Part shown: piece after piece, positions 23,233 through 34,314 of the stretch
How positions within the stretch are numbered: position 1 is the stretch's first letter
How the letters are laid out: every line of letters starts with the position of its first letter
Assembly: GCF_024679095.1 (NCBI RefSeq)
Contig: NW_026111752.1
Span: 233,695 to 297,694, forward strand
Length of the DNA stretch: 64,000 nt
Direction of reading: 5' to 3'
DNA from: Eriocheir sinensis
Taxonomy: Eukaryota > Arthropoda > Malacostraca > Decapoda > Varunidae
Made by a program: the position numbers and the translations under genes
The notes under the pieces: model-generated
The model's input: only the letters and a program-made list of their open reading frames with translations
Told to the model about the DNA's origin: nothing
The model's database searches: none

Positions 23233-26200
23233 TGCAGCATAGCGCTCGTCATCAACCCTCAGCGCTGCTCCACCTTCATGATTGCCGTTCCAACACAAAG
23301 TTCCTGATTGACACCGGCGCTGATGTCAGTATAATCCCAGCAACCGCCAGTCAGCGTACTCTACCTCCACTCTTGCACCTGTACGCCGCCAACGGTACCA
23401 AAATACCTATCTACTCGCGACACACCATGCAAGTGGACCTTTACCTACGACGTTGCTTCGAATGGACCTTCTACGTCGGGAACGTCTCGCAGGCAATCCT
23501 CGGAGCTGACTTCCTAAGGCACTTCAACCTCTTAGTCGACGTCAAAGGACGGAGGTTGGTTGACCCGCTCACTTCCATCTTCTCCAATGCTCAACCAGCA
23601 CCAGGTGACAGCTCGCAACTTGCCGTCGTTCACAAGGACCACCAGTTCGCCGCCCTGCTCAAGTCCTTTCCCACGCTGACACAGCCCTATTCAGCCAGCC
23701 TGCCCGTCAAGCACCACGTTACGCATCACATAGAGACTACAGGACCTCCAGTACACGCCAAGGCCCGTCGCTTAGCTCCTGAACGCTACCGTCAAGCCAA
23801 GGCCGAGTTCGAGTCCCTGTTGCGTCAAGGTATTGTACGGCCCAGTAGCAGCAACTGGTCATCAGCCCTCCACGTCGTCCCCAAGAAGAACGGCGACATA
23901 CGTCCCTGTGGAGACTACCGAGCCCTTAACTCGCGCACTAAGATGGACAGATACCCGGTGCCAAACATCCAGGAATTCTCGTCTCAACTTGCTGGTTCCA
24001 CCATCTTTTCACGTGTGGACCTCGTCAAGGCCTTTCACCAGATTCCAGTCCATCCTGACGACATACCGAAGACTGCCGTCATCACGCCCTTCGGTCTCTT
24101 TGAATACGTCAGGATGCCGTTTGGACTCATGAATGCGGCCCAGACCTTTCAACGCTTCATCGACGAAGTTCTCCGCGGCTTACCCTTCTGCTTCGCCTAC
24201 ATAGACGATCTACTCATCGCTAGCCCGGATGAAGCCTCTCACAAACAGCACCTTCACCAAGTCCTCACCCGCTTGCAAGACTACGGAGTACAGATCAACG
24301 TGGACAAGTCTGAGTTCGGTGTTACTTCCTCACCTTCCTTGGCCACACTGTTACTCCAGAGGGCATCGCTCCACTCAACTCAAGGACTGAAGCCATCCAG
24401 CAGTTCCCGAAGCCGTCCACCCAGCGCCAACTCAAGGAATTCCTGGGTATGGTTAACTTCTACAACCGCTTCGTCCCACACTGCTCTCTCATGCTCCAGC
24501 CCCTCTACGCCATGGTGAAGCCCTGCAAGCGTGGCCAGTCTGTCACTCGCCTGGACTCCGAACGCTGACGCCGCCTTTCTCGCTGCTAAGAAGGCTCTCA
24601 GCGACACAGTCATGTTGTCCTTCCCTGCCCATGACGCGGAGATCTCGATTGCAACAGACGCCTCCGACACTGGGACTGGTGCTGTCCTTCAACAGTTCGT
24701 CGACAACGCCTGGAAGCCGATCGCCTTCTTCTCCCGTAAGCTCTCCAAGTCTGAAGCCAAGTACAGCGCTTACGACCGGGAACTTCTCGCCATCTTCAAG
24801 GCTGTCAAACGTTTCCGCTACTTCATTGAAGGCCGGCGTTTCCACGTGTTCACCGACCACAAGCCCCTCACTACAACTTTCCTGAGGAACAAAGACTCTT
24901 ATACACCACGTCAACTCCGCCACATGGACTACATCTCGCAGTTCACCACTGACATCCGGTATATCAAAGGTGCAGACAACGCTCCAGCTGACGCCCTCTC
25001 CCGCAACATTACCGCTGTGACGTCCTCTTCACTTGATTACGCCGCCATAGCCGCCGATCAGTCCGGCGACGCAGAGCTGGAGAGGCTTCTGAACAACCCG
25101 GCGCTTAAAGTGAAGAAAATCACACTCCCAGGCACCAAGGTCACTCTCTACGCTGACGTCTCTACGGCCACCATCCGTCCCTACCTGCCACAGCGACACC
25201 GCTACCAGGCCTTCCGTCAGCTTCACGACCTCTCTCATCCTGGCATTCGAGCCTCGCAGCGCTTGATGACGTCCCGCTTCATTTGGGAGGAATTAACAAA
25301 GACGTCAGACTATGGACCAAAACCTGCACTGACTGCCAAGCCTCCAAGGTGACGCGACACACACACCCGGCACCTTCACGCCCGTCACGGAGAGGTTCGA
25401 CCATGTCCACATCGACCTTGTTGGTCCCCTGCCGCCCTCCGCAGGCCACCGCTACATCCTCACCTGCGTGGATCGTTTCACACGCTGGCCTGAGGCCGCC
25501 CCCATCGCTGACATCACTACGGACGCCGTCGCCCACGCCTTCATTGCTACTTGGGTCTCCAGGTTCGGCGTCCCTCTCAGCCTCACCTCAGACCGCGGCG
25601 GCCAGTTCGAGGCTAACGTGTGGAACAAAGTCATGACCCTCCTTGGCATCCGCCGCTACAGAACGTCAAGTTACCACCCGCAGGCTAACGGCATGGTCGA
25701 GCGCTTCCATCGGCAGCTGAAATCCTCCCTCATGGCATCCACCCAACGCGACAACTGGTCCCTGGCTCTTCCCTTGGTCCTCCTCGGCATCAGGTCCTTC
25801 CTGAAGGAAGACCTGCACCACTCCTCGGCTGAACTAGACGTGTACGGCACCAACCTCCGGCTCCCAGGCGAACTTCTGGCGCCCACACCTGACACCGCCC
25901 CCTGCGGCGTCCAGGACTTCGCCGCCCGCCTCAAAGGTGCCATGAGGAGCCTCCAGCCGGTGCAGCCTCGCTCTTCCCCGAAGAAGACCTTCGTCAACCA
26001 GGACCTCGACACCTGCACCCACGTCTTCGTGCGCGTGGATGCCGTTCGGCGGCCCTTGCAGCAGCCCTACCAAGGACCCTACCGCGTCCTGAGACGGACC
26101 AGAAAGACTGTCACGATAGACAGACTGGGTTCTCAGGACGCGGTCTCCGTAGACAGGGTCAAGCCGGCTTACCTACTGGCCCCAGACCAGGCGCCCCATC

Positions 26201-26265
26201 TCTCCGTCGCCGAAACAACACCATCTGCACCACTCCGCACCAGGAAGATATCGTTCCTTCTATGA
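23181..26265 (+). CDS. pol: gypsy Pol: protease, RT, RNase H, integrase (frame breaks)
   Basis: Begins in the -1 frame relative to gag with a ~50-bp overlap, suggesting -1 frameshift expression. Domains in order: aspartic protease ([13 protein letters not shown], ~23305); RT ([39 protein letters not shown] at ~24200); RNase H ([40 protein letters not shown]); integrase with the H-H-C-C finger (HDLSHPG ... TCTDCQ, 25225-25340), catalytic Asp (HIDLVGPLP), Asp (TSDRGGQF) and Glu ([11 protein letters not shown]), then a GPY/F module ([10 protein letters not shown]). Breaks: two compensating shifts bracket 24335-24525, with others near 25290 and 25375. A short C-terminal tail ends at 26265. Confidence 0.95.
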
Positions 26266-26269
26266 AGTC

Positions 26270-26285
26270 ACTGGGGGGGAATATC
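26270..26285 (+). promoter_or_regulatory. Polypurine tract
   Basis: CTGGGGGGGAATATC sits directly before the 3' LTR and would prime plus-strand DNA synthesis. Confidence 0.75.
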
Positions 26286-26695
26286 TGTAGCAGTCACCGC
26301 TCAAATTCCGTGTTCCTTCCCCTCAGTGACAAGAAAATGGGGTGCTGCAAAGAGAGACTAAGATTCTCAGTGTTTTCATGTAATGTCCATCGTCACTGTG
26401 TCTGTCTTGTCGCGTCTTCATCGTTAACTTTCCTTGTATTCGTTTACCTTTGACTGTCCGTCCACGTTCTCTTGTTGTCCACCGTTACACATTGTTATAC
26501 ACATACACCAACACTTAAATGTTAACCTACACAAACAACATTCACACAAACGCATACCCACACAAACACCTTTTTTTTGTGTTGTGTTTGTCTCAATGAC
26601 TTGTTGTATTTTTGTGCAATAAAGCAACCCTAACGGATACTGAGTTTCTGTATCCGTGAACCGACTAGCACTTATAACACTCGCTACCACCAACA
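26286..26695 (+). repeat. 3' LTR of the gypsy element
   Basis: Same length and, by eye, same sequence as 20962-21371. Confidence 0.95.
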
Positions 26696-26699
26696 GTTC

Positions 26700-27240
26700 A
26701 TCTACCCACATGAAAAATAGCTTAAATACGTAGTGCTTGACTAATTTCGGTGCCTAACATCAGCAAGAAGTGTAGCAAACAAAGAAAATAAGTGTTATTC
26801 TGATTATAAGTGCCTGCTGGTCGAGGCATCGTGACGTGTGACACGAATTATTTTGTTAATGTGCCTTTCCGTCGATTCACCCCATCGTGTGATCCGAGTT
26901 ATTACTTATATTTACATGTTCGTGGAGGAGGAAACAATACTTGTGACCACATTAAAACAAAAAGTAAAGTGGGGAGCATGCGCATTTGCTGCGCGTGGCT
27001 GCAGGCGCTCATCTCCCTTTGAGCCTGTGGTGGGAATAAACACTTTACCCAGGGACAGAAGGCCGGTCTGAGTTCCGGGCTGCCTAAGTTTACCTTCTCG
27101 GGAAGCTGGGGAACAACCCCTGACTGATACCCGGTACCCATGCACTGCTGGGTGGACAGGGACGAGGGGTAAAGAGTCTGCCCATCTGACTCTGCTCCAC
27201 CCGGGGATGATACATTCACATGGTCCGGTCTGTGGACATT
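26700..27240. repeat. Unclassified dispersed repeat
   Basis: No coding. The block GGTACCCATGCACTGCTGGG at about 27135-27155, with CACCCGGGGAT near 27199, resembles a repeat I recall as common in decapod DNA. The family is not identified. Confidence 0.35.
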
Positions 27241-27261
27241 GGTTTCAGTTTAACGGTGATT

Positions 27262-27600
27262 GAGCGTCTAAATTTAACCAATTACTGTCTTGGGCATCGA
27301 AATGCCGGGTGGGACGGTCACCGAGACAAAAGTGAATAGTAGGAAAGCGAGCTTCTGAAACATTCCAAGATTAACTATGACTCATTGGGTAGCCGCATAA
27401 GGCGTGTCTCGCCTCGTGCAGGGTCCGAACTGGAGCACGCAGCGCTACCACGTGCCTTCGGGTGCGGTGGGGTTGTAGGGTACTAATGTACAAGGTACTC
27501 AGAAGTCTCTCAAGCTTCCCGTGTATTGACGCTGGGGAAGAGCCTACACCTTCCCAAGATGAAACCTTGGTGTGCTTCTTACACAACGGCCAGAAAATTG
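27262..27600 (+). rRNA. Possible degenerate LSU rRNA domain IV fragment
   Basis: TAACTATGACTC (27366-27377) followed five bases later by GTAGCC matches the near-universal LSU segment TAACTATGACTC...GGTAGCC (the R2 target region). Flanking sequence fits poorly, and known 28S continues differently after GTAGCC. Nothing is recognised from here to 28241. Confidence 0.3.
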
Positions 27601-28241
27601 ACCGGGGAATTGAGTGAGAATATTACTAGTGAAATGCAATGAAAGATGATTGAATAAACTCGCTGATGAGGTGCAGCGAAGAAAGATGTACCGGCCAAAG
27701 AGGTATATGGGCGAAAAGGCTGTGGTGCTCATTAACCAGCGACAATATACACTCGCTGTTCGACTGTATCATAGTTCGTCAGCATCCTCCAGCGGGCTAA
27801 GACTTGGCATCGCTCACTTCCTTCGATTTGATGCTGACACCCTCGTGTTGCCCGCACAACCCCTCTCTTTCATGAGTAGCTTCACGGCATTAGATGCGGC
27901 TCCTCGTGGCGGCTCACGTTTTAACTGTGTTTCCCAATGCGATCAGCCTTCAATGCAGCGACCCCTCTCTCTTAAGGTGATGGTTACTCTACTCTCCGTG
28001 CGAAAACGCATCCCGATGGTGACGCCGCACGCAATGTCGTCGGTCCGATCCCCGCGAAGGTGGCGGATGGGGAATCCTCTTTGAGGGTACACATAAGTGT
28101 CGCGGACCAACTTGGCCTATATGAGAAGGAAAACTCACATTCCAAACCCCCTACTATATGTAGGTGTCTTTAAATATATGTGTTATATGTAAACTACAAT
28201 TGTATATCTATTACATGTAGATACCAAATAAAACAGGTACA

Positions 28242-31200
28242 ATGACAGATAAGCAGAGCCAGAGCAGAGAGTCTGATATAGACGACTCAGACCGTGATGA
28301 ACACTTCGATGTGCGAAAGTATCATCAAGCTACAAAGCGAACAAAAGAATGCCTGTCCTTTTCAGAGGAAGAGGCAATCCTATCGAAGTACCCAAAAGAA
28401 CTCTGGGAACAAATGGAACGTAGAAACAAGAGCCAAATTGAAGATCAGAGGCCAGGTATGTATATGTATATAAGTATATGTATGTTATATATCTTATGCA
28501 TGAGGATTATAACTCTTGCGTTCTACTTTTGTATGATCGCTTGAATGATTGATCATTCATTTCAGGCTGTAGTCAATGGACTGACGGTAGTGCACTGCCC
28601 ACACCAGCAGAGCAAAACCCTGCAGGTACGAGTTGTTTTCTGCAAGGAAATTATTTGGCAAATGTGACTGTGTTCGAACAATGTGTTGGTACATGACTAG
28701 CTTTTACAAACAGGTTCTCCCCCAAGTGCCTCATCAGAGGATGAGACAGGGGGTGACATGTCTGTGCCAAGGCCAAGGTTAACCGAGGATGAAATGGAGA
28801 TACTTGCCTGCCAAACCCAAGGCATGGGCACCTCGGAAATCCTTGAGAAAGGTGTCTTGAATCCTGCAAAACGCAGACGGATCAAGAAGACGTTTGAAGA
28901 GCATGGGACTGTCCCAACTTTGAAGCAGGTGGAAAGTCATTTTGCATCTCAACTCGCCTACCATGAAGGGGAAATAAAAAAAAGTTACAAGAGATGGAAG
29001 AATCATGGAAGACGTTGGCAGAAGAATTTTGGCTGGGTCTGAAGGATAAGCAGGCTGCCAGACTTCAGGCACACCTCGGGGAGCACCGGCCACGTCCAAG
29101 GAAAAGGGGTGCTGTGAGCAGGGTGCAGTACGTAAAATCATGTAAAACTGAAACTGATTTTTGCACAACACCAATGCTAACTGTCCAGTTCAAAATGTAA
29201 TACTCATTGGTAGTTCTATTACAGGCGGTTATGCCCACTGGCGGGATATGGTGGAAGGCGCATTAACATCAGGCGACACCTCAGTCAGTGCCATAAGCAT
29301 CTTAACAAAAGTGATATTGATACGTTGATTGAATATTCTTCTTCATTGCAAAAAGTAGTGCGATCAAAGATGCCGAAAAAAGCCTCCAGTTAAAGACAGC
29401 TCCAGCAAACAAAAGATCAGTAAAAATTATCCTTCCAGACAGTGCTATGTCTGCGATAAACAAGTAAAAAGACTTGACATTCACGTTGAGAAGAAACACT
29501 CCGTGAAGCGGCGAACAAATACGTTCAGGGGTATCATGCGCCAATCTCTGGTGCTATAGCAGGGCACTGATTAAATTGAAAATGTGGAGGTGGCATCTAG
29601 GAAATTAACCATTTTCCTAACAGATGGAATAAAATAATTCCTGAACCATTTTGAGGAGTATTTGAGGATCTGCGCTCCGCACGCTGACTCAACCAAAAGA
29701 GCGCAAAGGCGAATGGTGAATAATGTTCTCACCCACATAGTTTAGAACGAGATTCTGACGACCATGAGTGACTCTGCCATCTGTAAGCTACTGTTGAAAA
29801 TAGATGATACTGAACCTCTTGGATTCTTGCCCAGCAAAAAAAGAGATGTTCAGTGTGGGTTACAAAAGAAAAATTGTAGATGCATACAAACGAGCTGTTG
29901 CATGCTTGGAATGGTCGGATGATGAATTGTATCATGTAGAGAAGGATGAGGCACGTGTAACAGACAAACAACTCCTCATTACAACAAGTATGCAATTATA
30001 CATGCCATGTGCTATATAACTAATATAACGATCTCTTCTCAATACTTTGCGTTATTTATACAATTGTTTCCGCAGTGAAATACCAAAAGGAGGGGGTCAT
30101 TGAGAAGGGCCAAGCCCGACGTAAGAAAGAATTATAGAACGTCACATTGGAAGTAATCGATAAAATCATAAAATCCGATTACATCAAGAACACCTCTGGC
30201 AATGCTAAGAAGTGCTTGACTAACCCAGAAGTGACACCTTTGGCCCTGAGCGACTTTACCAAGCTCAGAGACGTCCACATCCTTACATTGATGATACAAT
30301 TGTTGGTGATAGCGAGTGTTCTCAAATGCTAATAGGTTCCCGGATAGAGAAACTCAATATCCGTCAGGGTGACTTTATTGGATAAAAATCACAAAGGTCA
30401 TGGGCACAAACAAAACATAAAGAAAAGGTGTTTGTGTGGGTATGCGTTTGTGTGAATGTTGTGAAGTGTGGGTGACATTTAAGTGTTGGTGTATGTGTGG
30501 AACAATGTGTAAAAGGAATGTATAGCAGGACGAGGACAGACAGTAGAAGATAAACGAGGACAAGGAAAGTTAACAATGAAGACGCGACAAGACAGACTGG
30601 CAGACACATAGTGACGATGGACATTACATGTTGGGTCCGCTCTGCAGCGCCCATTTTCTTAATTGTCACTGAGGGGAAGGAGCACGCAGTTGAGCGGTGA
30701 CTGCTACACAATCAGTAAGAAGACCCATGGAGTTTGCTGAGTTCACACTGGGGGAATATCTCGATATGGAGGAGAGGAAGACAAAAGGGTCTGAGCCTGA
30801 AAACTACTACGTGATTCGAGTTGCGAGGCATAAAACAGCTCAGCAAGGTAATTACGGTTTACTTCTATGGCATATATTACCCAATGATCTTTTAAGATTG
30901 ACGAGAAAATGTATCCCTATGTATGAGTAATGGGTTATTTTCTTTGCAGGACCCTCGCTCCTCTATCTGGAGGAATCTGGCAGAAAGGTGTCAGATGCAT
31001 ACATGTTGTTCTACCGGTCGGTGGCAACGTCCTGCATTGCCCCAAGCTGCCTAGTGTTTCCAAATAGGTTTCAAATAACGGAGGCCAAATGTTGCTCAAA
31101 AATAACATTTTCCAATATGAGCAGGATTGTGAATAGGACGGCGATTGCGTCCACATCCCATTGCAAGACTACTTCAAGGATACTTCGCCGCTCCCAGATA

Positions 31201-31437
31201 TCAGCTCTCTGGGAAAAATGTGATGACCCAGCCAGTAAAGTGGAGCCAGGGAAGTTAGTAGTGGCCACATTGAGGCAGATGAGGGATGGCTACACAAATG
31301 ACGATGCACACACCCTCCCCGAGGGCGTTCCCGGTGTGCAGCATAAGAACACGGCTGAGGTTTACCCTACCCGCCAGATGAGATGTGTCACTTTTACCGG
31401 CGGGGGGGCTTTTAGAGGGGTCAGCGGAGATAGGTAG
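28242..31437 (+). pseudogene. Multi-exon tyrosine-recombinase-like (Crypton-like?) protein, degenerate
   Basis: Splice signals suggest exons 28242-28455 (MTDKQSQSRESDIDDSDRDE), 28566-28626 and 28714 to ~29130 (helical RLTEDEMEILACQTQGM, then after a frame shift in an A run a coiled coil EEFWLGLKDKQAARLQAHL). Later exons hold two zinc-finger-like units (about 29225-29310; C-x2-C-x8-H-x4-H at about 29445-29505), a helical region (LRICAPHADSTKRAQRRM), LSDFTKLRDV, RRPMEFAEFTLGEY, YYVIRVARHKTAQQG and LLYLEESGRKVSD. The order finger pair, LRD...RRP, V-x-HKT, LYLE is what I associate with tyrosine-recombinase-like proteins of eukaryotic transposons. A weak H-x2-K motif (STSHCKTTSRI) follows at about 31150; no active-site Tyr is assured. 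Several stops and a solo LTR at 30301-30708 interrupt it. Confidence 0.4.
30301..30708 (-). mobile_element. Solo gypsy LTR
   Basis: Reverse-complement relative of the 20962 LTR: starts TGTTGGTGATAGCGAGTG and ends GGTGACTGCTACA, with visible divergence. TSD CAAT at 30297-30300 and 30709-30712. It splits the tyrosine-recombinase-like coding region. Recombination between two LTRs normally leaves such a relic. Confidence 0.9.
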
Positions 31438-31599
31438 CATGTTTCTCACCATAGGTAGATTCACGACAAGAATTCACCAAATCAGAAGGCTTAGTTGTCG
31501 GACTAAATTTCTCACTTTCCCTGAGGTTACCTATCCCATAGGAACCCATGTTAAAAAAAAGGCTCACTGAAGTCCGACAGGTAGAAAGTGAGAAACTGA

Positions 31600-32010
31600 A
31601 CTTGAGAAGTCTGTCGCGAGACAAGTTAGTTTAACCCTACTGTTGGCAGTTGTGTCGTTGATACAGCAGTCCTGCTCAGTACGAGAGGAACGGCAGGTCC
31701 TGACATATGGTTCCGCTCTTGGTCGATCGGCCAGTGGAGCGAGGCTACGTCCGTGGGATTATACCTGAAAGCCTCTAAGGCAGAATCCCGGCTGGATGAT
31801 CAACGATACCGCGTATAGCCTGCATCGGGATGGTCACCATTGACTTTTCGAGATATTCGCTCCCCGTTCATTCGCTGGCGGGATTAGAAGATGGACCCGT
31901 GCAGAGGGAACTCGGGAGTGCCTCGACAAACAGGTTCAGGCTCTCTCCCCTTTAGTAGAGAACACAAAGATGCTGATGTGCCGTACCGAATCGTTCGCAA
32001 ACGACTTACG
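31600..32010 (+). rRNA. Divergent LSU (28S-type) rRNA 3'-end fragment
   Basis: CGCGAGACAAGTTAGTTTAA and CCCTACTG are followed by the sarcin-ricin loop CAGTACGAGAGGAAC (31679-31693), then GTGGGATTATACCTGAAAGC, CTCTAAGGCAGAATCC and AACGATACC. These are in the order of the LSU 3' domain. Many bases differ from arthropod 28S, including next to the sarcin-ricin stem. The following hairpin keeps its pairing with different bases (TGGTC-GATC-GGCCA). This is either a foreign or fast-evolving LSU, or an old pseudogene. Sequence just upstream (31440-31600) is not recognisable as LSU. Confidence 0.65.
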
Positions 32011-32202
32011 TACCTGTCACGGTGTTGTTGGCGGCAAAGCTTCATCCTCACTGGGATCTCCCAGTGTTGGAGGCATCTAACACAGATGTATCTAATTTCC
32101 ATGCACAATTTTGATCTAATTCAATTTATGGTCACACTTTAAGTTATTTCGAAAGCGCTTTTAATATTTGCCCAAACTGTTAACTCGCTTAAATTTATAA
32201 CA

Positions 32203-33354
32203 ATGCCTTCGAACCTTAAGTGTGACGTCTGTCCCGGACGATTTGCAGTTCAGTACTTCCAGCTGAGTAAAACTTGCCGCCTCTGCGTTCAAAGATTACA
32301 ACTTCAGAGGACTGTATCTGAATGGAAAGTCAAACATAACAATCTTGAAACGAGATTCGAAGCCATTCAGGAAATTGTTGCAAGCAATGTGGCAGTGACT
32401 CCATCATCGATGGTGGAGAGGCCCTCCACCGAGACTGTGCCCTCTCCAGACGAATCTCCTGCTTCACGGGAGGACGTGTTACTTGCCTCACAGGTTGACT
32501 CCCAGCCTGCCTCACAGGCTAACCCCCAGCCTGCACCACAGGCTAACCCCCAGCCTGCCTCACAGGACAACCACCAGCCTGCCTCACAGGCTGAACCACA
32601 GCCTGCCTCACAGGCTGAACCCCAGCCTGCCTCACAGGCTAACCCCCAGCCTGATTCACAGGCTAACTCCCAGCCTGCCTCACAGGACAACTTCCAGCCT
32701 GCCCCACTTAACGCTTCTCTTCCTGCTTCACAGGATGTCGGGTTCCAACCTGTAAGGAATGAAGCCAAACCGAAGCAGGCAACCAAGGATTTACTGACCC
32801 CCACTACCTTCAATAGGTTCCAGGTGCTGGCAGGCACCATGGAGGATGAGTTTGAGACTCGCCTAGTTGGGGACTCCATGGTGCGTGGCCAGCTGGTTGA
32901 GTTCTGTGGTCATTCATCAAACGGCCGCAGAAAACGTTACTGCTATCCAGGTACCAGACTGGATGACATTACCGCAGGGTGCGATGATGTCACAAGAAAT
33001 GCCGATCGAAACACCTTCTTTGTCATTTACGCGGGGACAAATGACGTAAAGACAACCCGTTCTGAGGAACTGCTTGAGAAATACCCCAAGATGATCAAAC
33101 AGTATAAACGTAAAACGGATGCCAGTAACATCATAATCTCAGGAATCCTCCCGAGGGTCGGTGCCAAACCTAGCTTTTACAGTAAGGCCTTCAGCACAAA
33201 CAACAGACTTCAGTCCCTTTGCTCACAAGAAAACGTCCAGTTCGCTAACTTGTGGAACAGTTTTTACTACGATTCAGACCTGTTCCTTGGTGATGGCATC
33301 CACTTTAACCCTGTTGGAGCAGCCCGTTTCGGGAGATGGTCTGTGACCAAGTGA
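32203..33354 (+). CDS. LINE ORF1 with zinc ribbon-like N-terminus and SGNH esterase
   Basis: Intact, 383 codons. The N-terminus has paired cysteines (CDVC ... CRLC), then a helical/coiled region. About 70 residues of 8-residue repeats (QPASQANP and variants, 24-bp units, about 32495-32720) follow. The C-terminal SGNH hydrolase has GDSMVRG (Ser225), YAGTND (Asn280) and DGIHFNPVG (Asp364, His367): the catalytic Ser-Asn-Asp/His set. Esterase-bearing ORF1 proteins are known in CR1-type LINEs, where they bind RNA or lipid-like esters; the exact role is unsettled. No ORF2 follows; a satellite starts ~240 bp later, so the LINE is truncated or rearranged. A stand-alone host SGNH protein is less likely. 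Confidence 0.7.
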   Translation: MPSNLKCDVCPGRFAVQYFQLSKTCRLCVQRLQLQRTVSEWKVKHNNLETRFEAIQEIVASNVAVTPSSMVERPSTETVPSPDESPASREDVLLASQVDSQPASQANPQPAPQANPQPASQDNHQPASQAEPQPASQAEPQPASQANPQPDSQANSQPASQDNFQPAPLNASLPASQDVGFQPVRNEAKPKQATKDLLTPTTFNRFQVLAGTMEDEFETRLVGDSMVRGQLVEFCGHSSNGRRKRYCYPGTRLDDITAGCDDVTRNADRNTFFVIYAGTNDVKTTRSEELLEKYPKMIKQYKRKTDASNIIISGILPRVGAKPSFYSKAFSTNNRLQSLCSQENVQFANLWNSFYYDSDLFLGDGIHFNPVGAARFGRWSVTK

Positions 33355-33589
33355 CTCTTCGAAAGACAAAAAACGCGGAGGCGAGAACACCAGCAGCTCC
33401 ACCGTAACTTGGCAGAGGACATATCCTATATACGGATAACGTCTTCACCAGCCCTCTGCTTGTCAGTTACCTACACGACATGGAAACAGGTATATGTGGG
33501 ACGGTCAAGGCTAAAAGGAAACACATGCATCGCCATGAAAAAGTGACTCAAAAGGGTGAAATGCACTTCTACGCTGCCAACAATAGAAG

Positions 33590-33984
33590 TAAAAAATTGG
33601 ACTGAGTCCGTTCCAAAACGATGACAAGTAGGACGTATCGGTTAAGTACGAATTCGAATTAAGCCCGTTCACGTTACTTAAGATGACAAGAACGCGTCGG
33701 TTACGTAAGAATTCGGACCGAGCCCGTTCACGTTACTTAAGATGGCAAGGACACGTCGGTCACGTAAGAATTCGGATTCAGCCCGTTCACGTTACTTAAG
33801 ATGGCAAGGACGCGTCGGTCACGTATGAATTCGGACTGAGCCCGTTCACGTTACATAAGACGAGTAGGACGCGTCGGTCAAGTAAAAATTCGGACTGAGC
33901 CCGTTCACGTTACTTAAGATGACAAGGACGCGTCGGTTAAGTAAGAATTCGGACTGAGCCCGGTCACGTTACTAAAGATGACAA
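33590..33984. repeat. ~59-bp satellite array, left part
   Basis: Six or so units marked by ATTCGG at 33711, 33770, 33829, 33888 and 33947, each with GCCCGTTCACGTTAC and GACGCGTCGGT. The array resumes at 36053 after the inserted element. Confidence 0.95.
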
Positions 33985-34201
33985 CCCAGCAAACACAAGT
34001 ACGTCGGGCCTCCAGCGGGCCGACGTGTGTTGTTGCGGCGGCCCGACAGTGCAAAACTCTGTCGGCCCGATGTCCTTTCTGCTCATTGTTTTAATGGAGG
34101 CCCGACGTAGTATACCGGTCTCCCATATGCCGATCATATAGTATGCTAGCCCCAGCCCCACTCACCCACTTCCCCCTTCACTTTTACCACAAGCCGCACT
34201 G

Positions 34202-34314
<113 letters not shown>

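Larger units (their letters stand above)
20962..26695 (+). mobile_element. Complete Ty3/gypsy LTR retrotransposon
   Basis: 5,734 bp with 410-bp LTRs (20962-21371, 26286-26695) that begin TGTAGCAGTC and end CCAACA. By eye they are identical. The target duplication GTTC is at 20958-20961 and 26696-26699. Order is LTR, primer-binding site, long leader, gag, protease-RT-RNase H-integrase, polypurine tract, LTR: the Ty3/gypsy (Metaviridae) order. There is no env-like ORF. Matching LTRs imply a recent insertion, yet gag-pol is split by several frame breaks. Confidence 0.95.

Noticed and set aside
33590..33984. CRISPR-like array
   Set aside because: Units are contiguous ~59-bp satellite repeats with no unique spacers, in a eukaryotic context.
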